The translations under genes were made by a program, and so were the position numbers. Positions 20,790 through 31,664 of a stretch of 64,000 nucleotides of DNA are shown one piece after another (within the stretch, counting starts at the first letter, position 1; the number at the start of each line of letters is the position of its first letter). A model generated the notes under the pieces. The model did not search any database and was not told the origin of the DNA. It worked only from the letters and a program-made list of their open reading frames with translations. Source of the DNA: Fulvia fulva (taxonomy: Eukaryota; Ascomycota; Dothideomycetes; Mycosphaerellales; Mycosphaerellaceae); the NCBI RefSeq assembly GCF_020509005.1, contig NC_063012.1, positions 6,138,001-6,202,000 of the forward strand, given 5' to 3'.

Positions 20790-22805
20790 AATAGATAGAT
20801 AGATTTGTTATTCCCCTGTTCTAGGACCCTATTCGGCCTATATAGATATATATCTATTGTTATATATAAAGGGAAACCCGAATAGGTAAAAACCCTTCCC
20901 GCCCCCGACTCCTCCTTATCTAGATTAGCTTTCCCTCTAAACGTACGTAGTCTATATTACTACCCCGTTAGCCCCCGCTCCTAGCCGGTCTCGTCGCGCT
21001 ACGCTATATCCTCTCTTCCTATACTACTCCTACTAGGCGGTACTGTTCTAGCTAGCCCTTCTCTAGTATCTAGTTCGTAATACGCCGTAGGTCCTTAACG
21101 TTATTAAGAAGTGCCCTAACCGTCCGGTTCCTCGCCTTTACTATCTACTCCCCCCTTCCTAGCGACTACCTCGGATAGACGAGGAGTACGTACCGTATAT
21201 TCTAGGAGTAATAGCCGTAGGGGTAGCTAGTATTCGTATATTCTAGAACCTTCCTCTATAATAGGTACCCCTAGAGGCCGATATGTTCGCTTTGTAGTTA
21301 GGTTACTATACTACTCTATACCCTTATAAGGCGGTAGTAGATAAGCTTCGGGGGGTGCTTAACCGCGGATTCCGTAGCTAACTATTCCTTAGGTTATCCC
21401 CCTAGCTAAGGGCGTCTACTATACCCTACACTCTAGTTGTTCTACCTCTCTCTCTATAGTTACTCTATTAACGATTTCTTACCCTCCTATTATATTACTA
21501 GCTATTCGTCCCTTACCTAGTAGTTCGGCTCGTTTCCGGGTCGAATGCCCTTATACGCTAGTACTAATTTGCGGGCCCTTATAACTATACTAGCGATAAC
21601 CTTCTATACTAGGTACTATACCGACTTGCCTAAGTAGGAGGTCCGTAGTCCCTAGATATATAGGTCGATCGGCGGTATAGCGGTCTCGTACTTAAGTATC
21701 CTTATTAGTATCGACTTATATACCCCGGTAACCTTCCTTAGGCATTAGTTTTAGATCTTCGCTAACGGCGCGACGAGTCCCTTTAATAGGTAGGCCCTCT
21801 CGCCTAAGGACTATACTTAGCTACTATAGGTAAGGACTAGCCGTATAATAGCTATATATAGAAGTCGTAACTACCGAAAGTCCGCTCCCTACGTAGATAT
21901 AGTAAGCCTCTAGTATAATACTATATTCTGTTTAGCTTTCCGTAATATTGCCTATACGTACTTCCTCTACCGTAGCGCCGGGTCTACCTATAGTCCGAGG
22001 ATCCTAAGCTAATTTACCGGGTTAGTCGTATACCCCTATATCTAGATAGAAGCTTATATATTATAGAACCGTAGCCGGCGCGTAAAGTGTATTAGATTGT
22101 ACTTTTCTAGGGCAAACTAAGCCCCGTACCTCCTAGCCTAGTCCTCGTAGATCTTATACTTCTCTTCTAGTAGCCTATAGTTCTCCTTAGTCGAGGAAGA
22201 CTACGCTAGGATATTCGTATCGTCTACGAAGCCGCTCGTAGCGGTATTCTAGGATTCTAGGGCTAGGAGTAGGGTCGCTATAAAGAAGAGGAACAGAATA
22301 GATACTAGCGTTAAGCCTTACGGGATTCTAGTATAGACTACTTAAAATAGGCTTTTATACTAACCGACTAGGATCGACGTGCTATAGTTTTAGAGGTAGG
22401 ACCGTACGAAGTTAATAAGCTACTTAGGGAGTCCTTTTGACCTTAGGATATAGAGTAGCCGCGGGTATAACACGTAGTCAAAGGCTCCCGATATGTCTAG
22501 ACTAAGTAAGGATGCTACCTTGTCCCTATTCCTATACTAGATAGCCTTTACCTAAGAGGTAATAAGTTCTATCGCGGATAGCGTCGATCGCTATAGGCGC
22601 GTACCTATCTAGGTGTCCGGGAGTAGGGAGTATTCCTCTACCGCCTCGGAGAGTCTCGTTATAACTAGCTTCTTAAGCGCCTTCCTAAGCGTGTTAAGGA
22701 GCGTAATTAGGCGGTACGACTTTACCTACGTATAGTCTTCCTTTTACGGCTTACCTAGGACTATTATCGTCGATTGTTTAAATGCCGTTAGGTAGTATCC
22801 GGTCT

Positions 22806-22810
22806 ATAGG
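22806..22810. repeat. Target-site duplication of Gypsy A (left copy)
   Basis: ATAGG here and again at 30,047-30,051. The uninterrupted homologous sequence, with a single ATAGG, is at 45,671-45,675. Confidence 0.92.
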
Positions 22811-22971
22811 TGTCACGGCCCCAGGCCTAGCGAATGTCTAGCTGGCACGTGGGTCACGTGACCGCGCGCACTAGCGTGGCACCTCGGCTTGTATATAGCC
22901 TCGGCGCACCTCGCGCTCCTCTTTCCTACGTACCTAGCTACTTTGTATCAACACGATTATGAACCGTCACA
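22811..22971 (+). repeat. Gypsy A left (5') LTR
   Basis: 161 bp, TG...CA ends. It contains a CACGTG-rich block, GCCTCGG repeats and a CGCGCTCCTCTTTC motif shared with the LTR of family C. It differs from the right LTR at six positions, all transitions. Confidence 0.92.
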
Positions 22972-23199
22972 CTTAGCTAGGTCTCTACATCCGTAGAAGA
23001 GCTACGACGGGATCTATAAGAGCGCAGATCATTAACAACCGCGATAAGAAACCGCGGCGCACGACAGAAGAGTGCGACGTGGTGCAAGAGACCACCTTAG
23101 GCTAAGTAGCACCCAACATAGTACGACCCTAAGGACAGCGAGGCTCGCTACTAGCTATACGCCTAGCAGTGCGGCGCGAGTCTATATTTAATATATAGA

Positions 23200-25160
23200 C
23201 TTAAGGACAAACTTAAGAACAGTAGCAGGCTACCGACGACGCTATCTAGTAGAGACTCGAGAACTTACAGCGCCTAGTTACCTACCCACCTACCAAGTTC
23301 AACTTATGCGACCTCCTTACCGACGACGAGATTCAAGAAGTCAACGGTGTAGCTATAGCGGTAGTCGACTACGCTGACGACGGCGCGACCGAGGAAGGCG
23401 AAGGAGAAGAAACACAACAAGTCGCGAAAACCCTCCGTATCCTAGTCAATAACTTCCTCTAACTCGACGCTAACCAGCTCGTTAAGCTAATGCAAGATCC
23501 CGAGATAGCAGCGGCTATTCACTTTATCCTACGCCGCGCCGAGTAAGAGTATAGGAATATGATACAGATGGCCACCATCCTTTACGAACAACTGGGCAAG
23601 GCAGGGCAGGAACTCGGGAAATGGAGGAGCTACGAACAGCAGATACGTAACGAGTATAACGTGTTGGTTAAGCACCGCGACATATAGAAGACTAAGAAGG
23701 AGGAAGCTACCAAGCACCGTGATACATATTAGAAGGACTTAGGCACAGCACGAGTAGAGATGAATCAGGCTAAGTAGCAGCTTGTTACGGTCTAGCAGGA
23801 ACTCGACAACCTAAAGGCTCAACCTGAACCCTCCTCTAGCGCCGCACTCGCAGCACAAAACAAGTCTCTAAAGAAGCAAGCCAAGGAAGCCCTATAATGG
23901 CTTAACGACAACGACTCTAAGATCAGGGCACTTGAATTGGACCTCGACACATACAAGACAGAGGCTCAAACCCACCAGAACGACATCTAGGAGCTAAATC
24001 AATCCTAGCAAAACCAGGTCGACGAGCTCAAGAAGCAACTCGAGGATCGTGGCAGGTCTAGGGTGCGCTCGTTGCTATCTCGCGCAATGTCATAACGCCG
24101 CGCACTACAGAACGGTCGTGACTCTTCAAGAGGTAAGGATGATAAGGCGGAAGGCAGACGAGTAACCAAGAAGGGTAAGAAACACTCTCGCAAGACAGAT
24201 AATGACGACTCGGACCCGTCATCCGAAGGTTTAGAGTCAGAGGAAGACTCGGAGTCGGACAGCGATGCCCGTGCTTATCGCCGCTCTTCTAAGAAGAAGA
24301 AGCAGGTGTACGACTTTGAGTCTCTAGTCAAGTACGATGCCGAACTTGGCCAGCCCTTCAAGACTTAGCGCGGTGTTAATAAGCCCGAGAAGTTTATCGG
24401 TGCTGTCGATAGCAAGCTATCAGGACCCTCCCTTGAGAAGTTCCTCTTAGAGTTGGAGACTATCGTCGACTACACGGTCTTCCGTAACAAGAAGGCAGTG
24501 TTGAAGTTCGTCTATGACCTCCTTGCTTCTCCTAGCGACGCGTAGGAGTTAGTCGGACCCAAGATTCCCACCATCTCTGGCGTCCTCACGAGCAACAAGA
24601 AGTTATACAAGGGCATCAACGACCTAATTTAAGAGCTCGCTGATCGCTATAGTGACCGCAACCCTGTCGGCCGAGCCCGCGAGCGCATGCACTCTCTGAA
24701 GATGGACGGCAAGGACACCTTCTAGTCCTTCTACCCGAAGTGGCGCCAGAACGCAAACATCCTAGGCCTAAAGGGTGAAGACGCGATGGACCACCTGCAA
24801 CGCAAGCTGACAGTCCGCTAACTTAACAAGCATCTAACGCATCGGCCAACCTCTCTTCGCGACATGATCGACAACCTTTATCAAGCCGATAAAGACTTCA
24901 AGATCTTGGACAGCCTCCACCCCCGCAATGAGAAGCCCAAGAATGATAAGAAGGACGGCAAGGACAAGGACGATAAGCCAGCAGGCGCAGCTCCCGGCAA
25001 GCCACCTCGCAAGGCCTGGTCGACCCGTCCTGAGCCCTTTAAGAGCAGTCTCGGTGAGACCTTGGACGAAGCCGAGAACACTCGCTGTATGCGCGAGAGC
25101 CTCTGCAAGAAGTGCCGTAAGCCCGGTCACCGCCTATAGTAGCGCACTTGCGAGCTGTTC
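23200..25160 (+). pseudogene. Gypsy A gag remnant
   Basis: Capsid-like coding sequence interrupted by TAG/TAA codons. It shows a long coiled-coil-like stretch (about 23,500-24,060), a basic/acidic linker (about 24,100-24,330) and a capsid-like part (about 24,340-24,900). Near 25,100-25,150 it has a CCHC zinc knuckle, CKKCRKPGHRL, followed by two stops and RTC. If the stops were Gln codons, the C-x2-C-x4-H-x5-C order would be restored in outline. Confidence 0.7.
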
Positions 25161-25228
25161 GAGTACGAGATGCCAGCACGTCTAGGTGCTAACGCCAGCG
25201 GCACTACCGTCACACTACCGGCGGAAAA

Positions 25229-27990
25229 TGCCTAGTCCACTGCTTGAGCGTAACAACCAGTGGACATGAAAAGGAGAATATAAGACACAACGAAGAGGCA
25301 CCACTAGCAAAGCCACCCGAAGGGCTTAAGCTGTCATCACATGTTCTCAGAATGGTAGAAATAGAACACAACCCTGTTATCGGCTCCCACCTCGTAATGC
25401 CAGGGATAGCTAATGGGCAAAATGCATTTACTTTCCTTAATGACGGTGCCAATTCTGAGTATGTCGACTTCTCCTATACGCAAAAACACAATCTGCCCTT
25501 GATCAAGCTTAACAACCCACTAGCCCTTGGGTTGGCAAACGGCTCGACAGCCGCGGAAATGATAGAATACCGTGTGAGTCTGGAACTTACACTCGGCAAT
25601 GGTCACAAGGAGACCAGAACCTTCTAGGTCACACATCTGGAGTATGACATCGTGCTAGGCAGGCCCTGGCATGATGAACACCAGCCAGGTATCCACTTTG
25701 CGTCAGGCACTATGACCCTCGACTCGGAGCACTGCAAGGAGTATTGCCTATAGGATAGCGAGCCAGTCTGGGTACAGAGTGTCAACGACAAGCAGGAACC
25801 GGTAATTACTAAGCAGACCTTCGAACCTGCCCTAAAGACCCGACCAGCGTATTAAGCCACTGTCGAAGAAGACAACGATAGAGATTTTGTCTAGACTATA
25901 ACCTCTGACACAATCATGAAGGAACGCCCGCGAACCGCTAAACTATCATTCGAAAAGAAACTAGCTGCGCCGACACTGCCGGATGTCGACATCTAGGAAG
26001 TCAGCGCGGAGGCAATTGAGAAGATGGCAAGGCGGAAAGGAGCAGAGGCATACATGATGTTCATCTTTGACAGGAACGAGCCACAGCAACCTAGCGATAT
26101 ACGTGCTACAGACCTACTCACTGCCTGCGCTATAAGCGCCCGCAACATGCGCAATGTGGCGACATACTCGCCTAATACCGGCTGTAGGATGCTTTCTGAT
26201 GACAAGACTATCGAGCGACTTGATGCACGTGTAGCGGCGTTCGTACCAGCAGCGCAACGCGTTGGTCCGACTCTCTCTGCCTACAAGATGCATGCACAAG
26301 CCGATGTGGACAAATTTATGCGCAAGAAGGAGGAGACTATCGTCCCAAAGGACCACCTTCTCCCTATATATCACGAATTCGCATATTGCTTCTCCAAACA
26401 AGATGCGAAGGAGCTTCCACCACACAGGCCTAGTATTGACCACGAGATCAAGCTGAAGCCAGGAACTACACCGCCTTTCAGTAGGCCCTACCGGATGTCA
26501 AACCAGGAGGACGAAGTCATCGCGCACTGGGTCCAAGAACAGCTGGCCCAGAAGGGCATTCGTAGATACGAAGGCAGAGCAGATGCTTCATCACCCGTGC
26601 TTATTGTCAAGAAACCAGGAGGTGGATTGAGAGTCTGTATTGACTACAGACAAGTCAACGAACGCACGATCAAGTCCAGGTATCCTATACCCTTGATGCA
26701 AGACACACTCAATCGCATTGCTAGCAAGAAGTACTTTACTAAGCTAGATGTCATTGCCGCTTTCAATCGTATCAGAATAGCAGAGGGCTCCGAATGGCTG
26801 ACCGCATTCACAACACGATATGGACAGTTTGAATGCCTAGTGATGCCATTCGGGTTGTGCAATGCCCCTGGTACTTTCCAGTCTTATATTAACGACACAC
26901 TACGAGAGTTCCTTGACGACTTTGCGTCGGCATACCTAGATGATATACTCATCTTCAGCGACACTCTTAAGGAGCATATAGAGCATGTCAAGAAGGTACT
27001 TCGCAAATGTGGTGAAGCCGGCCTACAACTCGACATCACTAAATGTGAGTTTCACACCCAATCTACCAAATAACTGGGCCTTATTATCGGCAAGGACGGA
27101 GTCTTAATGGACCCAGCTAAGGTACAAGCTATAAGGGAATAGGGAACACTAGCAAACGTGAAAGATGTCCTTGCGTTCAATGGGTTCTCCGGGTTCTATC
27201 GGCGCTTTATTAAGGACTACAGCAAGATAGTATTACCTATAGTGAAGCTGACCAAGAAGGACTGCCCTTGGCAATGGACAGAGGAATGTCAGAAGGCATT
27301 CGACGGGCTGAAGCAAGCTTTCACCGATGCTGAAGGCACTGTGTTAGCGATGTTTGTCCTAGGACGTAGAACAGTGCTTGAAACGGATGCCAGTGACTTT
27401 GTCACGGCTGCGGTCCTATCGCAATACGATGAGGACAACATCCTAAGGCCAATCGCATACCTGTCCAAGAAGATGAGCCCGTAGGAGTGCAATTACGACA
27501 TTTATGACAAGGAACTGCTTGTTATCGTCAAAGCATTTGAAGAGTAGAAGCCCGAACTCATGGCTGGCGATATCGACGAACCAGACTTTGAGAACTTCAC
27601 TGATCCAAGCGGCCACCCAGTACTAGTGTACAGCGACCACAAGAACCTCGAATACTTCATGACCTCCAAGCAACTGAACAGACGACAAGCAAGATGGGCC
27701 GAGTTCCTCTCACAATTCTTCTTCAAGATTGTGTATCGTCCAGGTGTTCAAGGAGCCAAACCAGACAGCCTTACTAGACGTTCACAGGACGCGATTCTAC
27801 ATGACAAAGCAGATCCGCGGTACGCACAGCAGGATCGTGTACTGCTCAAACCAGAACACTTCTTATCTGTTAGCGCTAGCCAAATCCTGCGGCTAAGCGT
27901 ATCCGAAGTCGAAGGAGCAGTGATAGACGAAGCGCTATTAGCCGACATTAGCAAGCTGTACGAACAGGACGATGCAATCGAAGCTACGAC
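25229..27990 (+). pseudogene. Gypsy A pol remnant: protease, reverse transcriptase, RNase H
   Basis: Protease region 25,244-25,720 with a possible active-site segment FLNDGANSEYV and the later block EYDIVLGRPWH. The reverse transcriptase is open from 26,024 to 27,073: [47 protein letters not shown] and the active site YLDDILIFS (about 26,930). RNase H follows at 27,158-27,800 ([36 protein letters not shown]). Stops occur at 25,626, 27,071, 27,481 and 27,546, all TAG or TAA where the family usually has Gln or Trp. Confidence 0.85.
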
Positions 27991-28019
27991 CTAGTTAGTA
28001 GCAGGCGAACCTGTCAAAC

Positions 28020-29480
28020 TGCTACGAAGGAACAAGATTGACGACAAGCACGCGATGCTAGTCGATGGGATGATCTACATCAAGAACAGACATAGCGGTT
28101 ATAGTCTCTTCATCCCACCTACCGAAGATGAGGGAAACACTATACGCACACGCATCGTCAAGGCCTTCTACGATGCACCTGCTACAGGACACCCCGGCAA
28201 GACAACTACGAGCCGGTTAGTGTCACGTTACTACATGTGGCCACGAATAACACGGTTTATCAGATCTTTCGTGCGAGCATACCGTACATACCGCAACAGC
28301 CGTAGCATCAACGAACCTCAACATGGACTGCTTGCTCCACTACCAGTCCCATTCGACACGTGGGACGACGTTGCCTTAGACTTCGTTGTCGAACTACTAA
28401 GGGCCAAGTGCACAGCAGATAGTCAGTACTATAAGAACGCACTTACAGTCACAGACCGTTTAGGTAAGGAGCGGCATTGCATTCCAGTGTTAGAAATGAC
28501 AGCGGAGTATATCGCATACATCTACGTGAAGTACATCTTCTCCCGACATGGTCTGCCAAAGACAATTACGTCGGATCGTGGTCCTTAATAGGTATCAGCC
28601 TTCTGGGGACGCCTCTACGAGTTGCTACAAATCAAGCGCAAGATCTCAACCGGCTATCACCCTGAGACTGATGGTCAAAGCGAGAATACTAACAAGATGA
28701 TAGAACAGTACCTGCGTACGTTCACTAGTTACGCTCAGGATGACTGGCCAGATTGGCTCCCACTTGTAGAGTTCACTATAAACGACCACGTCTCCGAAAC
28801 GACTGGCGTGAGTCCTTTTATAGCGAACATTGGCAAGAACCCACGTTATGCAGATACTGAACTCAATCTCCCTATACAACTGCTTCCGCACAAACAGCGA
28901 TTGGACGCAGAGTCTATAAATGCATTCGTACAACGCATAACAGACCTTAGGCATAAGCTACGAGACTCTATAGCAATGGCACAAGCATCGCAAGCTGACT
29001 ATACTAATGAGCATAGAACGATTGTACCACGGTACGAAGTCGGAGACCTGGTACACCTTAGCACACGTAACTAGCGCACCAAGCGCCTATTAAAGAAGCT
29101 TGATTACCGCTATACTAGACCATACGCAGTCACTAAGGTGCTGCTACACGACACGTACCGTCTGGACCTCCCTCAATCCCTAAGCAACCTCTATAACGGC
29201 TTTCACGCCAACTTGCTAATGCCTACATACGCACCAATGCTAGGACAAGTGCAGCCACCTCCGGCCCCGATCGAGGTGGAAGATAACAACGGAGACATAA
29301 ACACGTATTAGCTTCTAGATACAGTGCTTAACGTGAAGAGCACATTGCCGCTAGGCCTAGCGCTACGCGGTAGGAGGAAGGAACGAAGGTATAAATACCT
29401 TGTACAATAGGTAGGTCATAGCGAGCCTACCTAGGAGCCCGCTAAGGAGTTAAGGGATACTGCTACCGCCTCTATCGCGG
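28020..29480 (+). pseudogene. Gypsy A integrase and chromodomain remnant
   Basis: Integrase with the GHPGKTTT block. The zinc finger has lost its cysteines: the usual CRTC is now YRTY. The core has DVALDFVVE and, after a double stop at about 28,588, the segment STGYHPETDGQSENTN. The C-terminal part has YEVGDLVHLS. At 29,385-29,450 comes a chromodomain-like end, YKYLV-Q-stop-VGHSEPT-stop-EPAKEL, in which both conserved Trp codons have become TAG. Confidence 0.8.
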
Positions 29481-29872
29481 ACTTCCACCACAACTACCCT
29501 ACGAAGGACAGGCCAGCCAACTTCACGCCGCCACTAGGGTGGATTCCTAATGAGGATACACCCGAAGACGTTATGATCGGCGAAGCAATGAACGCTTCAG
29601 CCGTGAACGCTTCGTTAATAGTCACGCCCAACCCGGTAACTGTAGGTAGGCTACGTAAGTTATTCGCGTAGGTGCCTGTAGCTCTTCCGGCAGTTGCGTA
29701 TTACGAACCTAGCACTAGTACTTGTGATAGCCCGCAGGCGGCTGCTTCAAGAAAGATGACCGTTAGTAGGCAAGCACCGGATATACGTCAATACGGTATA
29801 GAGGATGATATAGAGGATGACGCCGCGTTTGTAGCGGCTATACTACGAGCTCAAGGGACTGAGCGCGATTTT

Positions 29873-29885
29873 GAAGGGGGGGTAG
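29873..29885 (+). other. Polypurine tract of Gypsy A
   Basis: GAAGGGGGGGTAG immediately before the right LTR, the expected primer site for plus-strand DNA synthesis. Confidence 0.75.
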
Positions 29886-30046
29886 TGTCACGGCCCCAGG
29901 CCTAGCGAATGTCTAGCTGGCACGTAGGTCACGTGACCGCGCGCACTAGCGTGGCACCTCGGCTTATATATAGCCTCGGCGCACCTCGCGCTCCTCTTTC
30001 CTACGTACCTAGCTACTTTGTATCAACACGATTATAAACTGTTATA
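29886..30046 (+). repeat. Gypsy A right (3') LTR
   Basis: 161 bp, same length as the left LTR. Its end reads GTTATA where the left LTR has GTCACA, two C-to-T changes in CpA context. Confidence 0.92.
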
Positions 30047-30051
30047 ATAGG
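30047..30051. repeat. Target-site duplication of Gypsy A (right copy)
   Basis: ATAGG, identical to 22,806-22,810, directly after the right LTR. Here the host LINE sequence resumes. Confidence 0.92.
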
Positions 30052-30884
30052 TAGGCGTTAAAGATCGCTACGACTACTAGGGCTAGTCGATCTCTATACT
30101 TCTTTAGTAGTTCGTTTAGGATCCTATCCGGCCCGGGGCTTTCTTCGCCGGTAACTTCCTAAGTATAGCGGTAATATCTCCCTCGGATATATTCTATTAG
30201 ACCGCTATACTAGGGGCTAGGGGAGTAGAGCTATTAATATCGCTTAGATTAGCCTCGACTAGGGGCGGGAAGAACTTACTAGCTAGTAGACGCGCCTTAG
30301 CCTCGGGGTCGCTAACCGGGCTACTAGGCGATTATAGCGCTAGGATAGAGAAGGAGGGGCCCTATATAGGGTCCTATCGGGCCTATTTCGCTAGCTTCTA
30401 TATCCTCGCTAGCTTGTCGGCGATTTCTTCTACTATAGCTCTCTAGCCGACTACTTTCTCCCTCCGTATTATAGCTTTCTTCTATTAGTATACCTCCCTA
30501 TATACGTTCTAGGCCTCCTTACTATAGCTACTTGTCTATACCCGGCGGGCTTTCCTTACTTCTCTTACTATCGTAGTATACTTCGGCGTCTAGTATAGTT
30601 TAGACTATATCGTTAGTTAGGTAAGCGGAACGTAAAGTAAGGCCGCTTTTCTTATTTCGTCTATTAACCCTTAGACTACCTCGTCTATCTCGTCTTTACT
30701 ATTATATTACTACTACGCGATCTAGACTAGCCTCTCGGAGTTATCGAGGTACGCCTAGATATTAGCCTAGTAGGCCTTTCCCTAGTTTAGCTTAGGGGTT
30801 CTCGCTAGTATACGTTATATCTATATCGTAATAGAGGTCCTAACTAGTATATAGTCTAACGACGCCTCGAGTTTATATTCGATC

Positions 30885-31041
30885 CTATTAAGAATATATA
30901 GGCCGTAGGACAAGTATATAGGTGTAGGTATATTATATAACTAGATCACGTGACTAGGGTTTGCTAGCCTATAGGCTAGTAAACATCCGGACACCTAGTA
31001 TCTATCTATACTAATACTAGCGATACTCTATATAGATATAC
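30885..31041. repeat. Short repeat E, truncated copy
   Basis: AT-rich segment between the truncated 5' end of LINE T1-1 and Gypsy B1. Its two ends (TTAAGAATATATAGG and a 30-bp block ending ATATAGATATAC) match, in opposite orientation, the 216-bp insert at 63,499-63,714. The middle parts differ. No coding capacity. Confidence 0.45.
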
Positions 31042-31560
31042 TGTTAGGGCGAGAGCCTAGCCTATAAGATATAAGGGTGAAAGCGAGAATATAGATACGA
31101 AGTATAGATATAAAGGGTATAGTATAATTGCTATATAAAACGAAAGACGAAGAAAGTAAGAGAGGCCTAGGGAAGGCTAGATATTTATACGCGACCCTCG
31201 CGAGTACGTGTCTCCGTATTAATAGGGCTAACCCGTACGAAGCCGCGCTTAGTAGCTTTACTTAAAACCTTATTCTAACCTACCCTACGTTCCGAGTCTT
31301 CTACGTACTTCTTCTAGGGTCTAGCGTAGTCGCGGGTACTCGCGGGAGTGCCGTAAGTTATATAGTTACGAGCCGAAGTGAATCTATTAAGGCTTAGTAG
31401 AGGGGTGAATTTAGAGGGCTAGGTCCCGTAGTAAATGTTACGGGGTATATAATTCTTAGCGCTTATATACTAAGCTAGACTATTACTTCTTAACGACTTC
31501 TAAGCACTCTAAGGCTCTTCTATCCCCCCCTTCTATACACTCTATAGGGAGACTATAATA
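31042..31560 (-). repeat. Gypsy B1 LTR (left, uninterrupted)
   Basis: 519 bp, same length as both B2 LTRs. The sequence next to it inside the element (GTAGCCCCCCTAAAC, 31,561-31,575) is the reverse complement of a polypurine tract, which confirms minus orientation. Confidence 0.9.
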
Positions 31561-31664
31561 GTAGCCCCCCTAAACAAAGCTAAGTTCCTACGAAGCCGTA
31601 GTAGTTCTATATATCGAGGATGTTCAGCTTTAGTACTAGGCCTAGGCCTAATATTATAGTCGAT

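Larger units (their letters stand above)
22811..30046 (+). mobile_element. Gypsy element A, complete with LTRs
   Basis: 7,236 bp flanked by 161-bp LTRs (22,811-22,971 and 29,886-30,046) that start TGTCACGG; the left one ends GTCACA and the right one GTTATA. A 5-bp target duplication, ATAGG, lies at 22,806-22,810 and 30,047-30,051. Internal order is gag, protease, reverse transcriptase, RNase H, integrase, chromodomain, as in chromovirus-type Gypsy elements. A polypurine tract precedes the right LTR. It is much less mutated than its surroundings, with several open stretches of 100-350 codons, so it is probably the youngest insertion of the island. Still, several TAG/TAA stops interrupt it and it cannot be autonomous. 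Confidence 0.93.
20790..30884 (-). mobile_element. LINE T1 copy 1 (Tad1-like), 5'-truncated and split by Gypsy A
   Basis: Minus-strand non-LTR retrotransposon, with its 3' end at the left marked by a short (ATAG)n tail at about 20,790-20,804. The body covers 20,805-22,810 and resumes at 30,047-30,884. Between them sits Gypsy A. The reverse complement carries a reverse transcriptase domain (GAFDY block, and an FVDDTN active-site box where many families have YxDD), followed by a C-terminal region that in this clade holds RNase H. Saturated with TAG/TAA stops. Its 5' end, at about 30,884, stops partway into the endonuclease-RT linker compared with the copy at 47,717-49,530. Confidence 0.75.

Noticed and set aside
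22972..29885. UAG read as sense codon (stop-codon recoding) in Gypsy A
   Set aside because: TAG is the commonest interruption, which first suggests readthrough. However TAA also occurs, stops fall at former Trp as well as Gln positions, and Cys/His-to-Tyr changes accompany them; RIP explains all of this.
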